Assembly: GCA_030018135.1 (NCBI GenBank)
Contig: JASEGJ010000024.1
Span: 1 to 15,992, forward strand
DNA from: Candidatus Hodarchaeaceae archaeon
GTDB taxonomy: Archaea > Hadarchaeota > Hadarchaeia > Hadarchaeales > Hadarchaeaceae
Length of the DNA stretch: 15,992 nt
Reading direction: 5' to 3'
In this document: positions 1 to 5,887 of the stretch, piece after piece
How the letters are laid out: every line of letters begins with the position of its first letter
Position numbering within the stretch: the stretch's first letter is position 1
Translations under genes and position numbers: made by a program
Notes under the pieces: model-generated
The model's database searches: none
What the model saw: the letters and a program-made list of their open reading frames with translations, nothing else
What the model was told of the DNA's origin: nothing

Positions 1-202
1 GGTTCACCAGCAGGTGGTCCAAGCCGTTGTGCGCAAACATGAAGGTCATCGCGCGGGCCCACTCGCCATCCACAAGCGTCGCACCGGATATCCCGAGGCT
101 GGTCGCGCTGAATTGCCCATCGTTCTCGAGCGCAAAAACGAAGATGCATACGAGGGCAATGAGGAGGACAGCGGCGAACGGGTTTTTGTTTCTCCTACCC
201 AT
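1..202 (-). CDS. Rhomboid-family intramembrane protease, N-terminal part (cut by window edge)
   Basis: The first 67 residues of a protein continue off the left edge of the window. They start MGRRNKNPFAAVLLIALVCI, a basic N-terminus followed by a hydrophobic span (about residues 9-26). Next come a loop with TLVDGEWAR and then MTFMFAHNGLDHLLVN. This GEWxRxxTxMFxHxxxxHLLxN pattern is the start of the rhomboid core in known rhomboid proteases (loop 1 and transmembrane helix 2, with the conserved His and Asn). The catalytic GxSG serine and helix 6 histidine would lie outside the window, so activity cannot be judged. The ATG at 202 is used because no in-frame start lies just upstream; a GGAGG sits about 15 nt upstream, inside the end of the preceding small gene. 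It is the second cistron after the 45-aa membrane protein, on the same transcript by position. Confidence 0.8.
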   Translation of the reverse strand, partial: MGRRNKNPFAAVLLIALVCIFVFALENDGQFSATSLGISGATLVDGEWARAMTFMFAHNGLDHLLVN

Positions 203-212
203 ACCATCACCG

Positions 213-350
213 CTATTCCTCCTCCCGATCTTTCACCTCCCAGTAGCGCAGCACGTGCCCTCGCAACATCGCTTTCCTCGCCCTGAGGCGCCAAAGCGCG
301 TAGCCCGCCGCGCATATCGCGAGCACGCCGATGCTTAGTTCGGTTACCAT
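213..350 (-). CDS. Small single-span membrane protein, 45 aa
   Basis: This is a short reading frame of 45 residues. It starts MVTELSIGVLAICAAGYALW, one hydrophobic helix (about residues 4-20), then a very basic stretch (RLRARKAMLRGH), then an acidic tail ending KDREEE. That is the layout of a small membrane protein with a charged cytoplasmic tail. It stops 10 nt before the rhomboid start. A TATA-like box about 45 nt upstream and a purine-rich GAGGGGATGAAA just before the ATG support real expression. It is more convincing than the longer overlapping frames on either strand, which give low-complexity, Arg/Ser/Pro-rich translations. Function is unknown; position suggests a partner, adaptor or substrate of the rhomboid protease, which is inference. 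Confidence 0.6.
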   Translation of the reverse strand: MVTELSIGVLAICAAGYALWRLRARKAMLRGHVLRYWEVKDREEE

Positions 351-388
351 TTTTCATCCCCTCGGGATTTCCAACCGATGGGCTGCGG

Positions 389-400
389 TATATAAATAAA
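389..400 (-). promoter_or_regulatory. TATA-like box for the small membrane protein/rhomboid operon
   Basis: On the minus strand the sequence reads TTTATTTATATA. Archaeal TATA boxes lie about 25 nt before the start of transcription, which would put it near position 368 and give a leader of some 17 nt that includes the GAGGGGATGAAA before the ATG at 350. Confidence 0.5.
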
Positions 401-524
401 AGACTTGTGAAACTATCCTCCATTTTCCATCACCTGTTCTACAGTTCAACAAAATGCCATTTTTCCGTCGTTCGGTCGATGGAGCGCCGTCGTTGCGGTC
501 AAATGGAGCCACAGCTGATCCTGG

Positions 525-546
525 AAAAGCCCGCCTAGGAACTAGG
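525..546 (-). terminator. Possible terminator hairpin after the winged-helix gene
   Basis: Reading the minus strand downstream of the winged-helix stop, CCTAG-TTC-CTAGG (546 to 534) can form a 5-bp stem and is followed by GCGGGCTTTTCC. The T run is only four long. No gene is seen in the rest of 424-565. Confidence 0.25.
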
Positions 547-565
547 TCGCGTCGAGAGATGGCCT

Positions 566-829
566 TCAGGGCAAATCCCCGAGCAGCCTCTTATAATTTC
601 TGAGCCACTCGTGCCCCTTTTCGGTAGTCACATATACCAGCGGCGATCTCACCCTGACCTCCACCAACCCTGAATTGAGGGCCTCGGTTAGGTACTTCTT
701 GCGCTGGGCGAAGTTCAGGTTAGCTCGGTACATGATGTGGGTGCCCCTAGCACCCTCTAAGGCAGCGGTTAAAATATCGGCAAATATCTCGACTCGACCC
801 CTACGCCGCCAGCTTGGAACCGTCACCAT
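566..829 (-). CDS. Winged-helix transcriptional regulator (ArnR1-like/HTH_45 type)
   Basis: An 87-residue protein that looks like a single winged-helix domain. RGRVEIFADILTAALEGARG and THIMYRANLNFAQRKKYLTE form the first helices and the helix-turn-helix. LNSGLVEVR.SPLVYVTTEKG is the wing (with YxxTxKG), and a final helix reads HEWLRNYKRL. This is the pattern of small archaeal ArnR1-like winged-helix regulators. The frame is open to 895 (109 aa), but an in-frame start there would lie inside a 20-bp palindrome and upstream of a TATA-like box. I therefore choose the ATG at 829: it follows AGGGGT directly and fits a transcript starting near 833 with almost no leader. It stands alone on its transcript. 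The palindrome in its own promoter suggests autoregulation, and the same palindrome lies before the PUA-NAC operon. The DNA target is inferred, not shown. Confidence 0.75.
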   Translation of the reverse strand: MVTVPSWRRRGRVEIFADILTAALEGARGTHIMYRANLNFAQRKKYLTEALNSGLVEVRVRSPLVYVTTEKGHEWLRNYKRLLGDLP

Positions 830-854
830 ACCCCTATTAAAGTAGAACTCAAAG

Positions 855-862
855 CCATTTAA
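855..862 (-). promoter_or_regulatory. TATA-like box of the winged-helix gene
   Basis: The minus strand reads GGCTTAAATGG. Its centre lies about 30 nt before the ATG at 829, so transcription would start close to that codon. This supports 829 over 895 as the start. Confidence 0.4.
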
Positions 863-876
863 GCCTTTTGAATTTC

Positions 877-896
877 TTTGATACATGTGTATCAAA
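877..896. promoter_or_regulatory. Palindromic operator-like site 1
   Basis: The plus strand reads TTTGATACATGTGTATCAAA: 9-bp perfect inverted arms (TTTGATACA / TGTATCAAA) around a TG centre. It ends about 15 bp upstream of the TATA-like box of the winged-helix gene. A nearly identical palindrome at 4000-4015 has the same relation to the PUA-NAC promoter. Both are followed on the plus strand by an A run and CGC or GCGC. The symmetry suggests binding of a dimeric regulator; the winged-helix protein encoded next to it is the obvious candidate. Confidence 0.6.
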
Positions 897-936
897 AAAC
901 GCTTGAATGTAACTATTTTGTGTTTGGGAACCCACC

Positions 937-1236
937 TTAGCTCTCCTGTTTTTTCTCCACACGTTTACGCTGCCGCTCCGCTTCCGGCTGACCTCCACGC
1001 GGAACGATCCTGAACCGCCTATACCTCTCGAGCTCCCTGAGCATCGCTTCGCTGGGCTTGGGAACTCCTGTATCCCCGTACAGCCACAACAGGAAGCCTG
1101 TCATCCAGATGGCGACGGCAGACCAAAACGCGGCTCGAGCGCCCAATGCGCGGGCGGGATCGATCAAAGCCCAGAATATGAACCACACCATCGCCAAGAT
1201 CATCAAAAATTTCCCGAGTTCGGTCCTTGCGACCAA
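937..1236 (-). CDS. Two-span membrane protein of unknown function
   Basis: A 99-residue protein with two hydrophobic helices, about residues 9-30 (KFLMILAMVWFIFWALI) and 36-54 (AFWSAVAIWMTGFLLWLYG). A basic, hydrophilic tail follows with many Arg, Glu and Gln and ends RKRVEKKQES, probably cytoplasmic. I do not recognise a family. The start is TTG, preceded 7 nt upstream by GGGGG; the frame is closed by a stop a few codons further up, so no much longer version exists. It lies 71 nt after the Taw2-like gene on the same strand and may be co-transcribed, or use the ACTTATTTACT box near 1280-1290. An overlapping frame at 1019-1306 has no hydrophobic or domain pattern and is a shadow. Confidence 0.6.
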   Translation of the reverse strand: MVARTELGKFLMILAMVWFIFWALIDPARALGARAAFWSAVAIWMTGFLLWLYGDTGVPKPSEAMLRELERYRRFRIVPRGGQPEAERQRKRVEKKQES

Positions 1237-1307
1237 GATAAGCCCCCGATTCTTTCACCCTAAACATCGGCTCGGACCAGTAAATAAGTTCCCGAAGCGC
1301 GGCCAAC

Positions 1308-2132
1308 TCAAGCCGGCCCTATCCTGGCGTCTATGACCACATGGTCGACGCCCGGGGCGAAGCGCTTGATCACGCGCCTGCCCAAGATCTCGACATCGCG
1401 CGCTGCAGCCGCGGCCGCTATGCGCTCGACCGGCCGCTCGAACCTCAGCGGCGTGGGCACGCTCTCGTGGTAGTGGATGACGCCGCCCGCTGGCTTCAAC
1501 ACCTGTACCGCGATCGGCAGGTACCTCCCCGCAACGTGCAGGATGCCCATTATCACCCGATCCGCCGCGCCGCGGGGGGCCACCTCTGCGCAATCTCCGA
1601 AGAGGGGATTCACGACCGGCCCGACGCGGTTGATCCTGATGTTCTCGCACAGGTAGCGATACGCCGTCGGGTTGAGCTCGATCGCGTAGACCGCGCGCGG
1701 CTTCGCATGCTTGGCTATGGGTATGCTGAACTGCCCGATGCCCGCAAACATGTCGACGACGACCTCGCCCGGTCGCACGAGCTTTGCGATGCGGCCCCGC
1801 TCGTGGAGGTTGCCCGCCGCAAACATCACCTGCGCCATGTCCAGCTTGAAGAGACAACCGTGCTCCTTGTGTACGGTCTCCGTGACCTGCTCGCCGGCGA
1901 TGACCCTGAGCTGAGGTCTCCTGTAGCGGCCGACTATCGGGCCCTCCCGCAGCGCGACCGTGCGTACACCCTTCAATCGCATCAGCGCCCGCGCGACGTC
2001 GGCGGACTTAGGCAAGAGCTGGGGCGGCAAGGCCAAGATGGCCACATGGCCTATGCGATCGAAGCCGGAGGGCAGGAGCTCCAGCTCCTCAGCGGTAAGC
2101 GAGTCGCGCAGGGCTGTCCTCAAGTAGCCCAC
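1308..2132 (-). CDS. taw2: tRNA wybutosine-synthesising protein 2 homolog (Taw2/Trm5 family)
   Basis: A 274-residue class I AdoMet-dependent enzyme of the Trm5/TYW2 superfamily. The N-terminal third has the family's mixed fold ending in RVIAGE. Motif I is DMFAGIGQFS at about 127-136, the AdoMet acidic residue is in AIELNP (E152), and the C-terminal part has VIMGILHVAGRYL (194-205) and GGVIHYHES (216-224). MGxxH followed by IHYHE is typical of Taw2; Trm5 methyltransferases usually have a NLP-type motif there. Taw2 moves the 3-amino-3-carboxypropyl group of AdoMet to the tricyclic base at G37 of tRNA-Phe in wyosine biosynthesis. The frame is open to 2249, but those codons overlap the DHH gene in another frame and read as low-complexity Ser/Gly. 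I take the GTG at 2132, preceded by GGTGGTGA, 10 nt after the DHH stop. An archaeal Trm5 is the alternative. Confidence 0.82.
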   Translation of the reverse strand: MGYLRTALRDSLTAEELELLPSGFDRIGHVAILALPPQLLPKSADVARALMRLKGVRTVALREGPIVGRYRRPQLRVIAGEQVTETVHKEHGCLFKLDMAQVMFAAGNLHERGRIAKLVRPGEVVVDMFAGIGQFSIPIAKHAKPRAVYAIELNPTAYRYLCENIRINRVGPVVNPLFGDCAEVAPRGAADRVIMGILHVAGRYLPIAVQVLKPAGGVIHYHESVPTPLRFERPVERIAAAAAARDVEILGRRVIKRFAPGVDHVVIDARIGPA

Positions 2133-2142
2133 TTCACCACCA

Positions 2143-3573
2143 CTAGCGCTTGGGCTTGGGCTTGACGACGCCGACGACCTCCAAAAATTTGAGCCCGACG
2201 CCCCGCTCGACCGCCCCTTTAAGAATCCGCTTATCCGTGGTCCTGCCAAATGCCTTGAGCGGGATCGTCGCGCCGGCCATGGTCGGGTGACCGCCCGCCG
2301 AGCCGATTTCCTCGAACGCCTCCTTTAACACCTTGCCGAGGTGCAGCCTGATATCGCTCGTGCGGGCCGATACGTAGACAGCATCCTGAACTATGCCGTA
2401 GACCAGAACCGTCATGGTGCCCTCGCGCCTCAGGAGGTGATCGGCCGCCTGCGCTATCGCATCGCGATCCTTGACGAAACCGACGTTTGCTATGAGGTAG
2501 CCCCCCTTGAGCTTGCTGGCCCGAATCGCGCGCGCGAGCACGTCGAGCGTGTCGGGCGAGACCGCCGGCGACTGCAGCTTGGCCAGTTGCTCGACGTTTA
2601 TGAAGCGGCGGAGATACTCAAATGCATCGAAGTCCAGCGGGGTGGCTCCGCGCGTGAAGTTCATGGTGTCGGTCAGGATGCCGAACGCCAAGGCCGTGGC
2701 GATCGAACCGTCCAACTCGATGCCCGCGTATCTCAGGTAATTTGTCAGGAGGGTGGCGGTCGCCCCGACGGTGGTGATGTCCTGATACCTCGCCTTTACT
2801 TCGCCCGATGGCACCGAGTGGTGGTCGATCACTATCGTCGGTACGGCGTCCTTGGGCAGCGCGCAGTTCGCATGCGTCGCGACATCCACGAGCGCGAATG
2901 CATCGTATTCCTCGAATTTCACATCGTCCAAGAGCGTGTGGCGAAGCTCGATGTTTAAGAGGTTGACCAGGGCGCGGTTCTGCTGATGCCCTATCTCGCC
3001 GTCGTAGACTATGTCGGAATCGATGCCGAGGGTGCCCAAGTAGCGCTTCAGTGCGACGCCGCTGGCTATGCTATCCGGGTCCGGGTTGGTCTGAAGCACT
3101 ATAGCCATCTTTCCGCTGAACCCCCTTAGCAACGCCCCCAGCTTCTTCTCCTTCGCCATCGCGGTGAGCTCCTCAAACTTTTTCAGCGTGAAGTTCGCGA
3201 GGATCTCGGTCAACGGAATGGCCTCGCTCGCGCCAAATTTTTTGACCTCCGGCACCTCAGCCTCGTCCGAGACCCTTGCCACGACCACCGGATCTATCTT
3301 GAGTTCAAGCTTCAGCTGGTTGATCGCGCCGAGCGCTCGCTCGATGGTTCGAAAGTTTGAAGTCAATATCAACACGACTTCTGCGTTCTCGACGCCCGCC
3401 TGCTTCAACACATCGGTTTGACAGAAATTTCCCACGATGGCGTTGTAGCCCATGCCCTTCAGCTGCCTGACTTTTTCCTCGTCCTGGTCGACGATGACGA
3501 GTTCTGCGCCCCTCCCCTTGAGCTTGCTCGCCAGAGTGAAGCCGACGTCACCGCAGCCCAGCAATAGGTACAC
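2143..3573 (-). CDS. RCK-N (TrkA-N) and DHH/DHHA1 fusion phosphoesterase
   Basis: A 476-residue protein with two parts. Residues 1-120 are a Rossmann RCK/TrkA-N domain: GCGDVG at 6-11, an acidic residue at the end of strand 2 (VDQD, D30), and GNFCQTDVL. Residues 155-470 are a DHH phosphoesterase. It has NPDPDS (163-168, D165 and D167), D230, IDHH (249-252) and TDT (D302), which together are the usual metal ligands. DHHA1 substrate-binding follows, with GGHPTMAG at 427-434. All key residues are present. DHH/DHHA1 enzymes of this group cut cyclic di-AMP, pApA or short oligonucleotides. RCK domains bind nucleotides or c-di-AMP in potassium channel control, so a link to c-di-AMP or potassium balance is plausible but inferred. 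The start is GTG at 3573; GGTGA lies just before it. It leads an operon with the Taw2-like gene (10-nt gap) and diverges from the MTH1187-family gene. Confidence 0.88.
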   Translation of the reverse strand: MYLLLGCGDVGFTLASKLKGRGAELVIVDQDEEKVRQLKGMGYNAIVGNFCQTDVLKQAGVENAEVVLILTSNFRTIERALGAINQLKLELKIDPVVVARVSDEAEVPEVKKFGASEAIPLTEILANFTLKKFEELTAMAKEKKLGALLRGFSGKMAIVLQTNPDPDSIASGVALKRYLGTLGIDSDIVYDGEIGHQQNRALVNLLNIELRHTLLDDVKFEEYDAFALVDVATHANCALPKDAVPTIVIDHHSVPSGEVKARYQDITTVGATATLLTNYLRYAGIELDGSIATALAFGILTDTMNFTRGATPLDFDAFEYLRRFINVEQLAKLQSPAVSPDTLDVLARAIRASKLKGGYLIANVGFVKDRDAIAQAADHLLRREGTMTVLVYGIVQDAVYVSARTSDIRLHLGKVLKEAFEEIGSAGGHPTMAGATIPLKAFGRTTDKRILKGAVERGVGLKFLEVVGVVKPKPKR

Positions 3574-3633
3574 CCATTCACCGCGGATAATTTATTTGGC
3601 CATGTTATATATTGTTTCATCGGGGGTGGGTGA
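3574..3633. promoter_or_regulatory. Divergent promoter region of RCK-DHH and MTH1187-family genes
   Basis: The 60-bp gap between divergent genes holds two AT-rich boxes, ATAATTTATTT (3588-3598) and TTATATAT (3605-3612). Either could serve either direction. For the minus gene the first lies about 20 nt and the second about 35 nt before the GTG. For the plus gene the first would give a leader of some 15-20 nt containing GGGGGTGGGTGA. The two promoters therefore overlap and may compete. Confidence 0.45.
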
Positions 3634-3954
3634 ATGGCGAGGTTGCTCGTGGTCGAGCTCGTCGTCACGCCGTTGGGAACCGCGAAGACCGGGCTCAGCG
3701 ACTACATCGCGAGGGCCGTACAAGCTGTCAAGGCATCCGGCGTTAAGTATCAGGTCTGTCCTACGAGTACGGTCTTTGAGGCGGAGGATCTGGAAACGGC
3801 GTTTAGGGTCGCAAAGGCGGCGCACGAGGCGGTGCTCGCGACCGGGGTAAAACGGGTGCTGACAACACTGAGGGTCGACGATCGCTTGGATCAACCCAAG
3901 AGCATGGAAGAACGCGTTAAGAGGGGTAGCCGCAAAGGTAAAGTGATAGCATAG
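3634..3954 (+). CDS. MTH1187 family thiamine-binding protein
   Basis: A 106-residue protein that matches the small Thiamine_BP/MTH1187 (formerly DUF77) family over its whole length. It has the typical first strand MARLLVVELVVTPLGTAKTG, then LSDYIARAVQAVKASGVKYQ, and TSTVFEAEDLETAFRVAKAAHEAV. A strand reads GVKRVLTTLRVDDR, and the tail is basic (SMEERVKRGSRKGKV). Members form ferredoxin-like tetramers and some bind thiamine or related small ligands; the physiological role is poorly defined. A strong GGGGGTGGGTGA precedes the ATG. It is monocistronic: the next gene starts 123 nt later behind its own promoter. A T5 run at 3963-3967 may end the transcript. Confidence 0.85.
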   Translation: MARLLVVELVVTPLGTAKTGLSDYIARAVQAVKASGVKYQVCPTSTVFEAEDLETAFRVAKAAHEAVLATGVKRVLTTLRVDDRLDQPKSMEERVKRGSRKGKVIA

Positions 3955-3999
3955 GCAACCCATTTTTCGCGGTGTCATTATTGCTCATGTTAAACTTTA

Positions 4000-4015
4000 T
4001 GATACACGTGTATCA
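4000..4015. promoter_or_regulatory. Palindromic operator-like site 2
   Basis: TGATACACGTGTATCA is a perfect 16-bp palindrome about 20 bp upstream of the TATA-like box of the PUA-NAC operon. It differs from site 1 (877-896) by one base in the shared core and is likewise followed on the plus strand by an A run and GCGC. The match in sequence and in spacing to the TATA box argues for one regulator acting at both promoters. Confidence 0.6.
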
Positions 4016-4035
4016 AAAAAAGCGCGTCTTGTGGA

Positions 4036-4045
4036 AAATATATTT
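4036..4045 (+). promoter_or_regulatory. TATA-like box of the PUA-NAC operon
   Basis: AAAATATATT is centred about 37 nt before the TTG start at 4078. Transcription would start near 4066, leaving a leader of about a dozen nucleotides with GGTGG as ribosome site. Confidence 0.45.
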
Positions 4046-4077
4046 GAAGCCGAGCAATTTGGTGATAGGGTGGATCC

Positions 4078-4572
4078 TTGGACGAGCCGACGCCGCAGGA
4101 ACTTCAAAAGCTACGCGCCGTAGCCGATTACCAGTTCGACAGGGGCGTTGGGACGAGGCTTTTTCCGGATGACATCAAGGTTCTCAGGACGGGGGGAAGG
4201 GTGCGCCAAGTTAAGCTCGGCCCAGATCTGCTCTGCGCTGTCCGCGCCTCGGATGGTTTCATAGTGCTAAACCGCAGGGGGGCCGAACTCGTCCACGCCG
4301 CGTTAAAGTACCCGCGCCTCCGCGTCGTGGTCGCGGACGACGCCGCCCCGTTCATCGCGGATGGAAAGACGGTGTTCGCGAAGCACGTCGTCGGGGCCGA
4401 CCAGGAGATAAGGCCGGCAGAGGAGGTCCTCGTGGTGAATAAAAACGACCGCCTGCTGGCGAGCGGCAGAGCCTTATTGGCCGGCGAGGAAATGCTAGCG
4501 TTCAAGGTCGGCAAAGCCGTGAGCGTCAGGCGGGGATTTGGAGGTGGTCGAGATGTACCGCGGGAGGATTGA
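4078..4572 (+). CDS. PUA domain RNA-binding protein (NAC-linked)
   Basis: A 164-residue protein. Residues 1-80 form a pre-PUA type domain (DDIKVLRTGGRVRQV, then ASDGFIVLNRRGAELV). Residues about 81-153 are a PUA domain: LRVVVADDAAPFIADGKTVF, then VVGADQEIRPAEEVLVVNKN, then LASGRALLAGEEMLAFKVGKAV. PUA domains bind structured RNA such as tRNA or rRNA; none of the usual partner catalytic domains (pseudouridine synthase, archaeosine transglycosylase) is present, so it is probably a stand-alone RNA-binding factor. The start is TTG, with GGTGG four nucleotides upstream and a promoter at the right distance. It overlaps the NAC gene by 20 nt. A PUA protein next to NAC is a recurring archaeal pairing and points to a role near the ribosome. 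Confidence 0.82.
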   Translation: MDEPTPQELQKLRAVADYQFDRGVGTRLFPDDIKVLRTGGRVRQVKLGPDLLCAVRASDGFIVLNRRGAELVHAALKYPRLRVVVADDAAPFIADGKTVFAKHVVGADQEIRPAEEVLVVNKNDRLLASGRALLAGEEMLAFKVGKAVSVRRGFGGGRDVPRED

Positions 4573-4894
4573 CCGGCGTCAGATGGAGCGCATGATGAGG
4601 CAGGCGGGGCTGAAGATGACCGAACTGCAGGGGGTGCGCGAGGTCGTCATCAAGCTTGCGGACCGCGAGGTGGTGATACCAAACGCGCGGGTCTCGCTCA
4701 TGGAGGTGGCGGGCCAGCGCACCTATCAGATAACCGGCGAGGAGGTCGAACGAAGGCCGGAGCCCGAGGTCAGCGAGGAGGACATCAAGCTCGTGATGGA
4801 TCAGGCTGGCGTCGACAGAGGAGCCGCGCTTCGGGCGCTGAGGGAAACTGAAGGTGACCTAGCAAAGGCGATTTTGAAACTAAAGGGCGGCTGA
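4553..4894 (+). CDS. nac: Nascent polypeptide-associated complex protein
   Basis: A 113-residue archaeal NAC (alpha-type, homodimeric in archaea). The N-terminus MYRGRIDRRQMERMMRQAG is the helix rich in Arg, Met and Gln seen before the NAC domain. The NAC beta-barrel follows (EVVIKLADREVVIPNARVSLMEVAGQRTYQITGE). The C-terminal 40 residues are a UBA domain (SEEDIKLVMDQAGVDRGAALRALRETEGDLAKAILKL). NAC binds ribosomes and shields nascent chains. The ATG at 4553 is preceded by GGAGGTG with 6-nt spacing, inside the 3' end of the PUA gene; a TTG at 4538 is possible but has no such site. Translation is probably coupled to the PUA gene. Confidence 0.93.
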   Translation: MYRGRIDRRQMERMMRQAGLKMTELQGVREVVIKLADREVVIPNARVSLMEVAGQRTYQITGEEVERRPEPEVSEEDIKLVMDQAGVDRGAALRALRETEGDLAKAILKLKGG

Positions 4895-4905
4895 TGCCAG
4901 CCATT

Positions 4906-5118
4906 TCACCGCGTGAACAGAATCGCCGAAAGCAGGAAAAGCAGGATCAGCAGGGGCGAGGTCACGAAGTAGAAACCGTCGCTCCTGTAAACGTAGATCA
5001 GCCACCATGGAACGCGGGCAAAATCTATGTACTTCCCGAGTATCGGCAGTAGCACCAGCGCGACGCCGATGACGATCAGCACGATGCCTGCCCAAGTCAG
5101 CGGGTGCGTCATGCGCAC
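4906..5118 (-). CDS. Small two-span membrane protein, DUF2905-like
   Basis: A 70-residue protein with two hydrophobic helices (about 9-29, WAGIVLIVIGVALVLLPILG, and 52-68, VTSPLLILLFLLSAILF). They are linked by a loop, FARVPWWLIYVYRSDGFYF. The loop followed by FYF.TSPLLI resembles DUF2905, a family of short membrane proteins with no known function. The start is either the GTG at 5118 or the ATG at 5112; both lie just after the B3/4 gene stop (6-nt gap for 5118), so it is the second cistron of that operon. It converges with the NAC gene with an 11-nt gap. Confidence 0.7.
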   Translation of the reverse strand: MRMTHPLTWAGIVLIVIGVALVLLPILGKYIDFARVPWWLIYVYRSDGFYFVTSPLLILLFLLSAILFTR

Positions 5119-5124
5119 GCCCAG

Positions 5125-5787
5125 CTAAAGGATTTCGCTCCTCTCCAGGTGCCCGCCGCAGTAGCTCTTCGAGTACTTCGCCACCGCCGCGAGTGCCGCC
5201 TCAACGCGCTCGCGACCTATGCCCGGAGCGTTCCAAAGCACCATGAGCGCGTTCGTCGTCTTGTTGGTCACCATCGCAGCTTTGGCGTCCCCCAAAGTGT
5301 ACGCCGACAACAGCTTTTCGTCGTCGCGGAGCACGATTTCGTTGAGCTTCGGGCTGAGCCTCCGCCCATCGATGAGTTCGAAGGGCTCGGTCTCCTTGGC
5401 GAGGGTTGTCACGGCCTGCCCCTTGAGCCTATCAGCATCGTAGACGCCGATGACGACCCAGTTCTCGACGGTCGCGAGCAAGCAGGAGTCGACGACGTTG
5501 TTGATCGCCGGAAAGCGATCGTCGAGCGCCCTGCGGAGCAGGTATTCCGGCGCCGGGCGATAGCTGGAGGGGTCAGCACCCATCGACTTGAAGAATGCTC
5601 TATATGTCTTAGCCTCAGGTATGTCCAGCACCAGAACCGCGCCGTAGCGCGCCTTGAGGTCGCTGAACACCTGGCGCTTCCGCTCGACCAGCCCCTCGAC
5701 GGTGGGCTCGACCGTTATCCCGCTGACCAAGGCATAAGCGGCGATGAAGTCCGGATATCTCTCTCGCACAGATGGATTCAACTTCAT
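5125..5787 (-). CDS. B3/4 domain protein (COG3382, solo PheRS-beta-like domain)
   Basis: A 220-residue protein like the stand-alone B3/4 domains related to part of the phenylalanyl-tRNA synthetase beta chain. Typical segments are AYALVSGITV, then YRAFFKSMGADPSSYRPAPE and LLRRALDDRFPAINNVVDSC. Further on are EIVLRDDEKLLSAYTLGDAK and, near the end, NALMVLWNAPGIGRERVE. In the synthetase, B3/4 takes part in editing mischarged tRNA; the solo proteins are thought to bind or act on tRNA or related substrates, without a settled role. The start ATG at 5787 has GGTTGAGGA just upstream and a TATA-like box at 5818-5828. It diverges from the DNA glycosylase gene and leads an operon with the DUF2905-like gene. 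Confidence 0.82.
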   Translation of the reverse strand: MKLNPSVRERYPDFIAAYALVSGITVEPTVEGLVERKRQVFSDLKARYGAVLVLDIPEAKTYRAFFKSMGADPSSYRPAPEYLLRRALDDRFPAINNVVDSCLLATVENWVVIGVYDADRLKGQAVTTLAKETEPFELIDGRRLSPKLNEIVLRDDEKLLSAYTLGDAKAAMVTNKTTNALMVLWNAPGIGRERVEAALAAVAKYSKSYCGGHLERSEIL

Positions 5788-5817
5788 TCCTCAACCCCTG
5801 CTTATCTATGCTGGGTA

Positions 5818-5828
5818 CCTTTTTAATC
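5818..5828 (-). promoter_or_regulatory. TATA-like box of the B3/4 gene
   Basis: The minus strand reads GATTAAAAAGG, centred about 36 nt before the ATG at 5787. This would give a leader of about 10 nt carrying the GGTTGAGGA ribosome site. Confidence 0.45.
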
Positions 5829-5887
5829 GTTCTGATTAACAGGCACTTTTTTACTCGGCACCGACGAAGTTTCCATTTAGCTGCTCG

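Noticed and set aside
14-423. Three overlapping long frames on both strands at the left end
   Set aside because: Their translations are low-complexity (Arg/Ser/Pro-rich) and no domain is visible. Two shorter minus-strand frames there give a rhomboid N-terminus and a clean membrane protein.
1341-2165. 274-aa plus-strand frame opposite the Taw2-like gene
   Set aside because: It is an antisense shadow of a well-supported gene; its Arg/Asp/His-rich composition is typical of complementary GC-rich coding DNA.
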